The notes: generated by a model not told the origin, from the sequence alone. DNA of 64,000 bases from an uncultured Clostridia bacterium (GCA_947624485.1 CANQKM010000011.1:26673-90672); one strand, 5' to 3'. Shown: positions 51,623-60,699, counted from the stretch's first letter. A program made the numbers and translations.

Positions 51623-51979
51623 ATGGCAAGAGTAAAAGGCGCTTTAAATACAAGAAAAAGACATAAGAAGATATTAAAGCTCGCAAAGGGCTTCCGCGGC
51701 GCGGAGAGCAAGCAGTTCAGAACCGCCAATCAGGCTGTTATGCGCTCGATGCAGAACGCGTACATCGGCAGAAGAAGAAGAAAGAGAGACTTCCGCCGTC
51801 TGTGGATAACGAGAATATCCGCCGCGTGCAAGATGAACGGCATGAACTATTCGACGTTTATGAACGGTCTTAAGAAGGCCGGTATCGACCTCAACAGAAA
51901 GAGCCTTTCCGAGATAGCTATCGCGGACGCGGCCGCTTTCACAAAGCTCGTTGAAACGGCTAAGAGCGCGCTCAACTAA
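51623..51979 (+). CDS. rplT: 50S ribosomal protein L20
   Basis: The 118-residue L20 starts [20 protein letters not shown] and contains [16 protein letters not shown] and the C-terminal globular domain. It binds 23S rRNA early in assembly and, in Firmicutes, can repress its own operon by binding the leader. Confidence 0.97.
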   Translation: MARVKGALNTRKRHKKILKLAKGFRGAESKQFRTANQAVMRSMQNAYIGRRRRKRDFRRLWITRISAACKMNGMNYSTFMNGLKKAGIDLNRKSLSEIAIADAAAFTKLVETAKSALN

Positions 51980-52068
51980 ATAAAAGCAAACAAAAAACGT
52001 ATCGTACGATGGCATGATATAAGACAGTATAAAATAATTTTATGACAGACTGTCAAAACGGGGTTATG

Positions 52069-52106
52069 AAAGAGTGTATCATTCAGAAATGATACGCTCT
52101 TTTGTT
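52069..52106 (+). terminator. Terminator after rplT
   Basis: AAGAGTGTATCATT and AATGATACGCTCTT form a long stem with one G-T pair and a short loop, then TTTGTTGTTT. The 306-base gap (51980-52285) otherwise holds only AT-rich sequence and the promoter at 52174; no gene was found there. Confidence 0.85.
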
Positions 52107-52173
52107 GTTTGGATATACCTTCCCCATTTTTGAAATTTTATTGTCTCTCAAAGTAAAGATAATTAAATTAATG

Positions 52174-52202
52174 TTGAAAATATTATAAAAAAATGATAAA
52201 AT
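52174..52202 (+). promoter_or_regulatory. Putative promoter for the HD-GHKL gene
   Basis: TTGAAA (52174-52179) and TAAAAT (52197-52202) spaced by 17 bases in AT-rich sequence, leaving a leader of about 77 bases. Confidence 0.45.
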
Positions 52203-52285
52203 GTATTATATTGGAACATGGAAATGTGTGATAATATCAAATTGATAAGGGTAGATGAACAAAAAATGAAGAAAGGGTTTTAAAT

Positions 52286-55200
52286 ATGTCAAGAAACAAC
52301 ATAGAAAAACAATTAAAAAAGATATGTGACGAGAACGAAGAATATAGAGAATTATATTCCACTTGGATTTTAGATAAGGAATCGATCTCTCAGGTTATAA
52401 GTAATGTGCCAAAAGATTATCCATATTATAGCAGACACGACGAATCACACTCCGAAAGTATATTATCTAATATAGAGAAAATTCTTGGAAATACCGGAAT
52501 CGAAAATCTATCTCCAACCGATTTATGGATGATTTTACATGTCGCTTATTTCCATGATTCAGGTATGGTGACACCGGATACTATCATAAAAAAATTATGG
52601 AAAAACGATAAATTTAAGGATTTTTTGGATAAATGTAAATCTGATGAGGACGAATCTGTACAAAATGCGGCTAAATTATTAACAGCATTTAATCCGGATA
52701 ACAAGGAAAGCTATGAATGGGCATTAGACATAAAAAAAGCCGTAATATTAATCAGTTCAAAATATTTTCGTCCACAGCATGGAGATATTTCGGAAACATC
52801 TGTAAATCACAGTGATATATGGGGAATTGATTTAAGCCATAACGGATTGATTCAACGCAGACTTGTGAAGCTGACAGGGGCAATATGTGCTCTACATATG
52901 AAAGACTTTAATGATGTAATGAAGCTTCATAAAATGTCAAATGGCTTTAAAACCGATTATGTGCATCCGAGATTTATTGCTTGTTTATTACGCTTGGGGG
53001 ATTTGTTGGATTTAGATAACGGACGGTTCAATCCTTTTGTTGAAAAAATGTACGGTCCCATGCCGAAAGTATCAACAATTCACCGTGATAAACATGAGTC
53101 CACAACGCATATTCTGGTGACTCCTAAAATAATAGAGGTGGAGGCTGATTGCAATACGGATGAAGTGTACAGAGAAATCATATATTGGCTTAATATGCTC
53201 AAGAATGAGATTAAAGAACTTCAGCTTAATTGGAACAATATAGCCCCCGACGAATTTGAACGGGCTCCTCAGCTGGCAGAACCACGTGTGTTAATAAATG
53301 GTAAACCTGATGAGTGGGGTTTTGCAAAACTAAAAATGGAAATACCTCAAGCTAAGGCATTTGAATTAATACAAGGCGCGTCATTCTATAATGATAAGTT
53401 TGTCTGCTTAAGAGAAATTGTACAAAATGCGGAAGATGCCTCAAAAATCCAGTTATGGCGAGATATTAAGAATGGCAAATACTATGGTATGGGTATTATA
53501 GAACGCGAAAAAGTGGAATCCGGAACCTTAATGCCGTATGATATACCGTCATGGGTATATGATATTTATACAATAAGGGTTGAAATAGAAAATGATGAGG
53601 ATTATACCGTTGTCAGAATAACAGACAAGGGTATTGGCATTTCCCCTGAAAAGCTTAAGCGGATATGCAATGTCGGTGGTAGCTATTATGTTATGAAAAG
53701 TGAAAAGGATGAAATTGATGGTATGCCACTGTGGCTTCGTCCGACAGGCAGCTTTGGCATAGGCTTGCAATCATGTTTCCTATTGACAGATAAATTTACT
53801 ATGGAAACAAAGGCTGAAGGTGAACAGGCAATGCTGATAACTTTTCCGTCGCCTGTGAAAAATGATTATCCGCTTGTTAAAAATATTAATTCTGCCTGTT
53901 GTGGGACAACAGTGGAATTAAGGGTTCCAATCAAAGAAGATTTTACATTTTCTTTGGGTGGTTTTGCATATCGTAATTTGATGAATGCAGATCCATTTAA
54001 ATCAAAAGCGACAGTTATATATAAAATTGTAGAAACAATTTCAGGAAATTGTAATAATAGTCTGTTTGCCATTGATTTAAAATCAGAAACTCTTAGTTTA
54101 AATGAAACAATAGAAAAGATAGACAACAAAGATTCAAAAGACTGGAAGAAAAGTGGTAACATATATTGGCGATTTGCAGATAATCCACAAAACATGGTTT
54201 GTTGGTATAACGGTAATCAATATACTATAAATCTATGCAATCGGCCTGGGGATACAGTCAACAGCGTGTTTTTTAAAGGGAAAATCATAAAAAATCATAG
54301 AGAACTGATAAACAGGATTTTTAACGGAATACATATAGATATTGATATATATGGCAGAAAAACCGAAACAACATTAACATTAAACCGCGATGATTTAAAA
54401 TATGAGGCAGCAAAAGAAATAATTGATGATTTGAATAAAATACTTAATCACTATTTTTCAGTAATACCAAATAACATAGATAGTCTTAACGATGACTATC
54501 CGTTTTGTAATTATATTTTATGTGCGGAAATATACGGCAACAATATAAATACTAAAGATATAAGAAAGAAGATTAACAGCAATAATGATATAACATTTAA
54601 GACTTTAATAAAAAAATCAGATGGTACATATACAGCTGAAGAAAATGTGCATTTTGTGGATATTGTAGACGATTATCCGTATTTGCCATATATAGCTGAA
54701 CGTGTTGTAAAGCACAAAAATGAACAAATAGATCCTGATGCTATTGAGCAGGATACACTTACCCAATGTGTTAATACTGCCAAAGATAATATTCATTCGG
54801 ATTATATTATAATAGATGAAAAATTAACGGATCTGTTAAAAAGAAAACCTGCCACAATACAATATATACCATGCGACAAACAAGGAGATATATGCCTATA
54901 TACACCTGTAAAGGATAATTTCTTTATAAAAGATAGATATACAAAAGAAAAGCTAATAAAAAGCTTAGTTTATTGCCCAGGATTGCATGTGCGGCAAAAT
55001 ATATTTCAGCAGCGTATGTGCATACCTGCTATCAACGGCTACGAAAATTTAGCAATTAAAAACCCTGAACAAATGCTTGGTTATATCGAAACATCAAGTT
55101 GTTATATTATATCTCCGATTACGCGAGAGTATGAAAATAACCATTCAACGGCAGATGAAAAAACATATATTGACGGGATTATAAATTCATTGGAATTTAA

Positions 55201-55318
55201 AAATCTGGTTGAATATGTACATGAGAATAGCATATATTCTTCAACTACCGATAAAATTTCTGAAGATTATAAGAGACTAATAAAAGAGTATTACCGATGC
55301 AAACATAATAAAGTTTAA
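52286..55318 (+). CDS. HD-domain and Hsp90-like GHKL ATPase fusion protein
   Basis: The 1010-residue protein has an N-terminal HD-type metal-binding domain: HDESHSESIL with H51/H55, AYFHDSGM with H90-D91, and LLRLGDLLDLDNG near residue 235. A GHKL/Hsp90-type ATP-binding domain spans about residues 350-560: CLREIVQNAEDASK (N box), RITDKGIGISPEKL (G1), PTGSFGIGLQSCFLL (G2) and CCGTTVELRVP. The rest, about 570-1010, I do not recognise. The gene is strongly AT-rich and stands alone. Nuclease/phosphohydrolase plus chaperone-like ATPase suggests a stress or antiphage role, which is inference. Confidence 0.85.
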   Translation: MSRNNIEKQLKKICDENEEYRELYSTWILDKESISQVISNVPKDYPYYSRHDESHSESILSNIEKILGNTGIENLSPTDLWMILHVAYFHDSGMVTPDTIIKKLWKNDKFKDFLDKCKSDEDESVQNAAKLLTAFNPDNKESYEWALDIKKAVILISSKYFRPQHGDISETSVNHSDIWGIDLSHNGLIQRRLVKLTGAICALHMKDFNDVMKLHKMSNGFKTDYVHPRFIACLLRLGDLLDLDNGRFNPFVEKMYGPMPKVSTIHRDKHESTTHILVTPKIIEVEADCNTDEVYREIIYWLNMLKNEIKELQLNWNNIAPDEFERAPQLAEPRVLINGKPDEWGFAKLKMEIPQAKAFELIQGASFYNDKFVCLREIVQNAEDASKIQLWRDIKNGKYYGMGIIEREKVESGTLMPYDIPSWVYDIYTIRVEIENDEDYTVVRITDKGIGISPEKLKRICNVGGSYYVMKSEKDEIDGMPLWLRPTGSFGIGLQSCFLLTDKFTMETKAEGEQAMLITFPSPVKNDYPLVKNINSACCGTTVELRVPIKEDFTFSLGGFAYRNLMNADPFKSKATVIYKIVETISGNCNNSLFAIDLKSETLSLNETIEKIDNKDSKDWKKSGNIYWRFADNPQNMVCWYNGNQYTINLCNRPGDTVNSVFFKGKIIKNHRELINRIFNGIHIDIDIYGRKTETTLTLNRDDLKYEAAKEIIDDLNKILNHYFSVIPNNIDSLNDDYPFCNYILCAEIYGNNINTKDIRKKINSNNDITFKTLIKKSDGTYTAEENVHFVDIVDDYPYLPYIAERVVKHKNEQIDPDAIEQDTLTQCVNTAKDNIHSDYIIIDEKLTDLLKRKPATIQYIPCDKQGDICLYTPVKDNFFIKDRYTKEKLIKSLVYCPGLHVRQNIFQQRMCIPAINGYENLAIKNPEQMLGYIETSSCYIISPITREYENNHSTADEKTYIDGIINSLEFKNLVEYVHENSIYSSTTDKISEDYKRLIKEYYRCKHNKV

Positions 55319-55398
55319 TAATTATAAGGTCTAACAACAAAATTGACACGCTCCTTATGTTTCAATAAGGCGCTGTGCATCGTTCCTCAATATTTTCA

Positions 55399-55420
55399 GC
55401 AGGGGATACAAGTCCCCTGC
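55399..55420. repeat. Hairpin downstream of the HD-GHKL gene
   Basis: GCAGGGGA and TCCCCTGC form an 8-bp perfect stem with a six-base loop. No T-run follows on either strand, so termination is uncertain. Confidence 0.5.
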
Positions 55421-55422
55421 CG

Positions 55423-55465
55423 AAAAATTAAGATGTCATCTCCATAGGTGGGGACATCTTAATTT
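55423..55465 (-). terminator. Terminator of the permease genes (minus strand)
   Basis: AATTAAGATGTC and GACATCTTAATT form a 12-bp stem at 55426-55464, with a small inner hairpin. On the minus strand it is followed by TTTTT. Confidence 0.75.
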
Positions 55466-55467
55466 AG

Positions 55468-56196
55468 TTATATATCCCTCCTCGCCGCCGTAACAGCCCC
55501 GAGTGCGGTAAATATCGCGATATACAATACGCACACAGCGGCAAACTGAACATATCCTCCGCTTTCGGCGATCTTCTGCGGCGCGTTCGAGTTCATGCCG
55601 TAGGACATAAGCGAATAGGGCCATATGTGTCCCATATTTTTAGCAAGAAATCCAAGCCCCGAAAGTCCGCCGGCAAACGATATTCCTATCGGCAGCGCAA
55701 AGCTTTTTATGTTCATCGAGATTAAAATCTGTATCGCTACAATAACCATTCCTCCGAGCGTGCCGAACACGCACCATTGCGCGATCGTGAGCCATGGCGG
55801 ATTTGTAAGCCCCGCCATGTATCCCGAAATCACGAACAGCGCGCATATCCATATCATACTGAAAAGCAGCATCATCGCGGCGGTCAGGAGCTTCGCGAGA
55901 AACACCGATGAGCGCCCTGCGGGCATGGTGAAGACCTTGTTCCAATTGTTGTTCGCGTTTTCCAGCCGCATTATATAAGCGCAGTAAATACCGAGCATTA
56001 TCGGCAGGAAGAAGTAATCGGTAAACAGCGTGTGCTGCGTCCACAGGCTCAGCCATTCGCGCGTTAAAACCTCCTTCTGGTACAGATAATTCGCCGTTCC
56101 CAAAGCCGCCGGAATAACCGGCATCAGCAAAAACGCGAGCCATACGGGTGAGCGCTTTAGCTTCATTCGCTCCGCCTTCAATAATTTCAGTAACAT
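55468..56196 (-). CDS. Lantibiotic immunity-type ABC transporter permease (LanG-like)
   Basis: The 242-residue membrane protein has six hydrophobic segments and the ABC-2 family start LLKAERMKLKRSPVWLAFLLMP. LENANNNWNKVFTMPAGR lies between segments, as in SpaG/MutG/BcrB-like immunity permeases. These work as E-G permease pairs with an F ATPase to expel lantibiotics or bacitracin-like peptides. The gene itself is intact, but its E partner is broken and no ATPase gene is present, so it is probably non-functional. Confidence 0.82.
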   Translation of the reverse strand: MLLKLLKAERMKLKRSPVWLAFLLMPVIPAALGTANYLYQKEVLTREWLSLWTQHTLFTDYFFLPIMLGIYCAYIMRLENANNNWNKVFTMPAGRSSVFLAKLLTAAMMLLFSMIWICALFVISGYMAGLTNPPWLTIAQWCVFGTLGGMVIVAIQILISMNIKSFALPIGISFAGGLSGLGFLAKNMGHIWPYSLMSYGMNSNAPQKIAESGGYVQFAAVCVLYIAIFTALGAVTAARRDI

Positions 56197-56199
56197 AAT

Positions 56200-56823
56200 T
56201 TACAGCTCCTTTCTCTTGAATATTTCGCGCCCGATGATATACAGAGCGACGCATATAAAAAGCAATACGATAAAGAAATTCCAATCAATTCCCATAACGT
56301 CGAAATGCGCGTACTTATAGCGGTCATCTCTCGTCCAGTCAAACAGCCCGACAAACATCAGCACGGCGTAATAGCCCCAGATAAGCGACCTGCGGAGCCA
56401 CGAAAGCTGCGGCAGGAACATCGAAAACGTCCCGAAAAACGTGCCTATCGCGCCCGAAAAAAACGTGACCGCCTGATTTTTAAAGCAGAGCGACAGCGTG
56501 TGCTGGAAAATGTACACCGCGACAGTCGGCGCGGCGGTGAACAGCAGATACAAAAGATACAGCTTTATCGGCAAATCGCCGCCGAAGCCTGCGATATAGC
56601 CGAACGCGATCGTCGCTACTCAGCTTAACGCCACGCAGAACAGCATGATAGCAAGCCCGTATAAAAGCTTAGCGTCGTAAATTTGCCCGCGCTTTTTTGT
56701 GACCGCAAGCTGCTTTAACATTGAACCCTTATGCTCGATGTCGCACAATCGCGACGACACGATTATCGAGAGCAGCGGCATGAAAATCGAGTTTATAAGC
56801 GGCAGCTCGTATAAATTCGCCAT
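56200..56823 (-). pseudogene. Lantibiotic immunity permease LanE remnant: truncated, with an in-frame stop
   Basis: Two segments in the same frame, interrupted by TGA at 56620-56622, encode a LanE/MutE-like permease. The first (56623-56823) reads MANLYELPLINSIFMPLLS, then SSRLCDIEHKGSMLKQL; the second (56200-56619) reads VATIAFGYIAGFGGD, then LPIKLYLLYLLFTA, ending in GREIFKRKEL. Homologues have about 50 more residues at the N-terminus, which are missing. At exactly that point the sequence changes to the tail of a response regulator on the other strand. The gene is dead by both truncation and nonsense mutation. Confidence 0.82.
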
Positions 56824-56826
56824 CCA

Positions 56827-56892
56827 GCCGAGCCGCAGCATTTGCTGACGGTCAAGGGATTGGGATACAAGCTGGTGATCGATAATGAATAA
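56827..56892 (+). pseudogene. C-terminal remnant of an OmpR-type response regulator
   Basis: Read in frame to TAA 56890-56892, this stretch encodes AEPQHLLTVKGLGYKLVIDNE, split as AEPQHLL plus TVKGLGYKLVIDNE. That is the standard end of an OmpR-family winged-helix domain (TVRGxGYxL). It overlaps the histidine kinase ATG by 8 bases, as regulator-kinase pairs often do. The rest of the regulator is gone. Confidence 0.75.
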
Positions 56893-58213
56893 AACAAGCC
56901 TAAAAATTTTTATATGCTTTACGCTTACCTCGGCGGTGATCGCGGTTATTTTGCTGTGCGTAAATTTTCTTGGATACGCGTATATCGCGAGCGACCCCGG
57001 CGAAGAGGGCAGACCGAGAAAAACGCTTGCGCTGATAAGCGAAAATCTGACGCGGACGGAGCGCGGCTTTGAGCTTGCGGAAAACGTGGTCCCCGACAAC
57101 TATTGGTGCATTTTGATTGACGAAAACGGCGATATGATATGGTCGCAAAACAAGCCCGACAATATTCCGACGCATTATTCCATAAACGACGTCGCAAGAA
57201 TGACGCATTGGTTTTTGAACGACTACCCCGTCTACGTCCGCACGGAGGACTACGGGCTGCTTGTGCTCGGCATACCGAAAAACGCAGTCGCCAAATACGA
57301 AATGATTTATTCGATGAGCTGGTTCGACACGCTGCCGCAAAGGATATTGACGATACTTCTCGTCAATCTGTGCTTCGCCGCGCTGCTGGCGTGTATTTTC
57401 GGCTCCCGTCTTTACCGCCGTCTGCGCGCGCTCGCCGACGGAATAGCCGATTTGCGCAACGAAAAGCCGGTAAGCTTACCGGAGCGCGGAATTTTCAAGG
57501 AAATATCCGCGAACATAAACCGCGCGTCGGACTCGATCGAGCGCAAAAACGCCGCTCTCGCCGCCCGCGACAGCGCTCGGTCAAACTGGATCTCAGGTAT
57601 TTCGCACGACATCCGCACGCCGCTTTCGGTAATAGTCGGCTACTCGGACGAGCTTGCAAATTCGGAAAACCTCACAAAAACGGAGCGCGGGAAAGCCGAG
57701 GCGATAACGGCGCAGGGCGTGAAAATAAAGAAGCTTATCGAGGACTTGAATTTGATATCGTCGCTCGAATACGATATGCAGCCGTCCAAGAAAACGGCGG
57801 TCAAAATCTGTCCCTTGCTGTGCCGTGTTGTATCGGACATATTAAACAGCGGCATCGCGGACAAATGCGAAATCGAGCTTGATTTGCGGAATGAAAAATC
57901 AATTATATCCGCAGACGAAAGTTTAATCGAAAGAGCCGTATTCAATCTGATAAACAACAGTATCACGCATAACAAAAACGGCTGTAAAATCACGATAACG
58001 CAGTATGAGGAAAATGGACGTGTTATTGTTGACATCGCCGACAACGGCAAGGGCGCGCCGCAGGAAGTTATAGATAATATCGCCGAGATCCCCAAATCCG
58101 CGCATGGGCTTGGTTTGCCTATGGCGTACCGTATCATAAAAGCCCATGGCGGTGAGTTTGCGATAGAGAACGACGGTGGGGTGAAAATAAAAACAGAGTT
58201 GCCGTCGGTATAA
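56885..58213 (+). CDS. Sensor histidine kinase of a lantibiotic-type two-component system
   Basis: The 442-residue kinase has membrane segments at about 9-30 and 157-180, an extracytoplasmic sensor between them, and a HAMP-like region. The H box is GISHDIRTPLSVIVGYSDEL (histidine near 240). The ATPase has boxes N (FNLINNSIT), G1 (DIADNGKGAP) and G2 (GLGLPMAY). The reading frame is complete, but its cognate regulator survives only as a tail just upstream, so the original pathway cannot work from here. Confidence 0.9.
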   Translation: MNKTSLKIFICFTLTSAVIAVILLCVNFLGYAYIASDPGEEGRPRKTLALISENLTRTERGFELAENVVPDNYWCILIDENGDMIWSQNKPDNIPTHYSINDVARMTHWFLNDYPVYVRTEDYGLLVLGIPKNAVAKYEMIYSMSWFDTLPQRILTILLVNLCFAALLACIFGSRLYRRLRALADGIADLRNEKPVSLPERGIFKEISANINRASDSIERKNAALAARDSARSNWISGISHDIRTPLSVIVGYSDELANSENLTKTERGKAEAITAQGVKIKKLIEDLNLISSLEYDMQPSKKTAVKICPLLCRVVSDILNSGIADKCEIELDLRNEKSIISADESLIERAVFNLINNSITHNKNGCKITITQYEENGRVIVDIADNGKGAPQEVIDNIAEIPKSAHGLGLPMAYRIIKAHGGEFAIENDGGVKIKTELPSV

Positions 58214-58229
58214 TTGTATAACTTCAAAT

Positions 58230-58264
58230 AAATCCGTGATATGCGCTTTTCATATCACGGATTT
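58230..58264. terminator. Bidirectional terminator between the kinase and the XRE gene
   Basis: AAATCCGTGATATG and its perfect complement form a 14-bp stem with a seven-base loop, with A- and T-rich flanks. Confidence 0.85.
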
Positions 58265-58292
58265 ATCATTTTACTTGCATTTTATATATGCC

Positions 58293-58877
58293 CTATTCTT
58301 TATAATCATAATTTTCCAAATCTCCTGCCGGAGTGACTTTTCTCTTTATCGCATTATCCTTCGCTTCATCTGCCTGTTCGTCTACCGCCAATCTCGAATA
58401 ATACGCAAGCGTCTTATCCTTCCAGTCCGCATACTTTTCTGTTGAGTAATTCTCTCTTGCGTCTGCCCAGCCCTCAAGGAAAAGGCACATATCGGCGTTA
58501 AGATCGGTTTTTGCTTTTCCGTCAAACTTTATGGAGCACTCCCAGTTATCATTCCTCGGCGGACGCTTTACGGCAATATCAAATTTCAGTCCCGCGACCT
58601 TTTCAAGCTCAAACAGCATTACCGCAACATCGGCAAACGTAGTTATCTGAGGCTTCACCGTTTCAGTTTTGTAGCCGAGCAGATAAGTCGTGGTCGTGTC
58701 AAGAGCCTTCGCAAGCTCATTCAGCATACTTATGGAAATTTCAATCTCGCCGTTTTCGTATTTTTGGATTGTACGCAGCGACTTTCCGAGCGCGTTCGCA
58801 AGCTCCGTCTGGTTATACCCCTTTTCTTTCCTCGCCTTTCTTACGCGCTGCCCTATTGTCATTTCTTCGTTATTCAT
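58293..58877 (-). CDS. XRE-family regulator with C-terminal sensory extension
   Basis: The 194-residue protein has an N-terminal helix-turn-helix (TIGQRVRKARKEKGYNQTEL, ANALGKSLRTIQKYENGEIEIS) and a C-terminal region of about 115 residues that I do not recognise (VAVMLFELEKVAGLKFDIAV). AGGTGAAG precedes the start. It is divergent from the mobilisation genes and may control them or be a remnant regulator of the integrated element. Confidence 0.85.
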   Translation of the reverse strand: MNNEEMTIGQRVRKARKEKGYNQTELANALGKSLRTIQKYENGEIEISISMLNELAKALDTTTTYLLGYKTETVKPQITTFADVAVMLFELEKVAGLKFDIAVKRPPRNDNWECSIKFDGKAKTDLNADMCLFLEGWADARENYSTEKYADWKDKTLAYYSRLAVDEQADEAKDNAIKRKVTPAGDLENYDYKE

Positions 58878-58955
58878 CTCTACTTCACCTCATATACAGT
58901 ATATCACATATATTTATGAATTTCAAGTACACAAATATATTTTTTCAAAAAACTA

Positions 58956-58983
58956 TTGACATATTTTTAATTCGTGATATAAT
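58956..58983 (+). promoter_or_regulatory. Putative promoter of the mobilisation region
   Basis: TTGACA (58956-58961) and TATAAT (58978-58983) spaced by 16 bases. Transcription from it would include the structured region at 59066-59152 and mobC. Confidence 0.65.
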
Positions 58984-59065
58984 AAATATGTACTATTGAT
59001 ACAGATATTTTCTGATTGCAGGTAAAAAAGAGAAAAACAGCGTATTGATAATACTAATAATAGGT

Positions 59066-59152
59066 GGAAACTTTTTTAGCAAGCATAACACTATGGTACT
59101 CAAAGTACCGAAGTGTGAAAATCCCGTTTCGGGATTTTGCAAAAAAGTTTCC
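59066..59152 (+). other. Nested inverted repeats upstream of mobC: candidate oriT or structured leader
   Basis: Outer arms GGAAACTTTTTT (59066-59077) and AAAAAAGTTTCC (59141-59152) are perfectly complementary. They enclose two perfect hairpins: GGTACT/AGTACC (59095-59109), extended by ACACT/AGTGT, and AAAATCCCG/CGGGATTTT (59118-59138). This is a three-way-junction layout. It ends 10 bases before the mobC ribosome-binding site. It could be the transfer origin or an RNA element controlling mobC. Confidence 0.5.
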
Positions 59153-59176
59153 TGCCATAGAGAGGAGGTGAAATTC

Positions 59177-59575
59177 TTGAATAAGTGCAAGCGGGGTATT
59201 CAAGTAAAATTTTATGTAGATGAAAAAGAATTGGAACAGATAAACAGGCGCGTCCGACTGGCTAATGTGACCAATCGCGGCGCGTATCTGCGGAAAATGG
59301 CTATTGACGGGTTTGTGGTAAATGTTGATACTTCTGACTTGAAAGCGGCTGTCAAAGAGATGAACGCTATCGGGAAGAACATCAATCAAATCGCACGGAA
59401 CGCCAATACCTACGGAATTATGAAACAAGATATTACGACTATCAAAACGAAGGTGGATAAGATATGGCAATTACTAAAATACATGCGCACCGCCAAGAAG
59501 GGCGGACGACCGCAGGTCGGCGTTTGCGAAGCAAACGTGCTGAACGTGTCAAACACACTCTCGGTAAGTCAATAA
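59177..59575 (+). CDS. mobC: MobC-like relaxosome accessory protein
   Basis: TTG start at 59177, preceded by GAGGAGGTG. The 132-residue protein has a ribbon-helix-helix-like N-terminus (IQVKFYVDEKELEQINRRV), then NRGAYLRKMAIDGFVV and the MobC signature MNAIGKNINQIARNAN. MobC assists relaxase nicking at oriT. The last 25 or so residues are encoded by sequence that also forms a basic insertion in the overlapping relaxase. Confidence 0.85.
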   Translation: MNKCKRGIQVKFYVDEKELEQINRRVRLANVTNRGAYLRKMAIDGFVVNVDTSDLKAAVKEMNAIGKNINQIARNANTYGIMKQDITTIKTKVDKIWQLLKYMRTAKKGGRPQVGVCEANVLNVSNTLSVSQ

Positions 59576-60189
59576 CATATATCGGCAATTCTAATAAAAC
59601 AGAAGGCGGCAAATATATCTCTACCTTCGGCTGCGCTTATGAAACAGCGGAGCTTGAATTTGAATTAACGGCACAATCGGCAAAGGGCGGCGGTGAAAAT
59701 CAGGCGTACCACCTTATCCAATCCTTTAAGCCGGGCGAGGTTACGCCGGCGCAATGCTACGAAATCGGAAAGAAATTTGCAGACGAGGTTTTGGGCGGGA
59801 AATATGAATATATACTTTGTACGCATACAGACAAAGACCACTACCACAATCATATCATATTTAACGCCGTCAGCTTCCAAGACCATAAGCGTTACCGCTC
59901 CGATAAGAAATCATACTACCGAATACGAGAAATCAGTGATAAGATATGCGCTGAATACGGGCTAAACATTGTTGAACCGAGCGGACGGAAACGGAGCTAT
60001 GAGAAAAAGAAAGCGTATGTTTCAAATAAGTACAAAATGGTTATGAAAAAGCTAAATATGTATCGAAATCTGAAACCGATTTACGAGGAATACACAAAGA
60101 AAAATCCGTTGCTGAAAAACAGCTTCTATTCAAATCATAAGCAAGAGATAGACCTGTTCCAAAGACTGACGAACGAGCTAAAACGATAA
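59464..60189 (+). pseudogene. Relaxase (MobP/Tn4451-type family), internally shortened and frameshifted
   Basis: The 241-residue product starts MAITKIHA and contains the relaxase blocks YISTFGCAYETAELEFEL, HLIQSFKPGEVTPAQCYEIG and the metal-binding CTHTDKDHYHNHIIFN. After EPSGRKRSYEKK the usual middle region (family total over 400 residues) is absent, and a C-terminal helical part follows. It then stops, while the rest continues in another frame (next entry). A basic insertion of about 20 residues after KIHA separates the start from the conserved core. It is probably inactive. Confidence 0.78.
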
Positions 60190-60466
60190 CAAGCTGCCGA
60201 GTATGAAACGAATAGAAGCGGAAAGGCAGCGGCTTCTGACGGACATCTCCAAGCTATCGATTCTGCGCAAGGATATTAAAGACGAATACGACGAAATAGC
60301 GATATTAAAGAAAAACGTGGATATGTTTCTTAACATAAAGCCGGAGCAGGAAGCACCTAAGAAAAAACCGAGCATTCTCAAAAAACTTACCAAATACAGA
60401 GAACGTGCTGACAGGGAAACCGAGCAAACACAACATCATAAAGGGCATAACAATCCCGAATTGTAA
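60190..60466 (+). pseudogene. Out-of-frame C-terminal coiled coil of the relaxase
   Basis: Immediately after the relaxase stop, another frame encodes KLPSMKRIEAERQRLL, then KDEYDEIAILKKNVDMFL. This is the coiled-coil end typical of the same relaxase family, in which KLPS directly follows the preceding helix. An ATG at 60203 could start an 87-residue product, but continuity argues for a frameshift between 60180 and 60191. Confidence 0.7.
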
Positions 60467-60477
60467 AGGAGGACACT

Positions 60478-60696
60478 ATGGATATTCAAACAATAACTGA
60501 CAAGATAAATTACAAAACAGCGCGGGTGCAAAAGCTCCAAGCTGAAATTAAGGCTCTTGAAAAAACGAGGGTACAGCTTGAAAACGAGGAAATCATAAAC
60601 GCCGTCAAAAACATTGATATTCCAATCAGTGAGCTAAAAAACATCTTAACGGAATTAAAGGAAAGCCCGATTTTTTTGAGCCCGCGGGCAATATAA
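60478..60696 (+). CDS. DUF4315-like protein, C-terminally altered
   Basis: The 72-residue protein is a short coiled coil (INYKTARVQKLQAEIKALEK, then LENEEIINAVKNIDIPISEL). This pattern is seen in DUF4315 proteins of integrative elements, where it follows the relaxase. The last 10 residues (SPIFLSPRAI) do not look like the family. The junction to the foreign xpt segment is near 60666. AAGGAGG precedes the ATG. Confidence 0.65.
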   Translation: MDIQTITDKINYKTARVQKLQAEIKALEKTRVQLENEEIINAVKNIDIPISELKNILTELKESPIFLSPRAI

Positions 60697-60699
60697 CGA

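Noticed and set aside
55449..55462. GGGGACATCTTAATT near the permease terminator as a 13-mer copy
   Set aside because: It matches only the first seven bases and is fully explained as one arm of a perfect hairpin.
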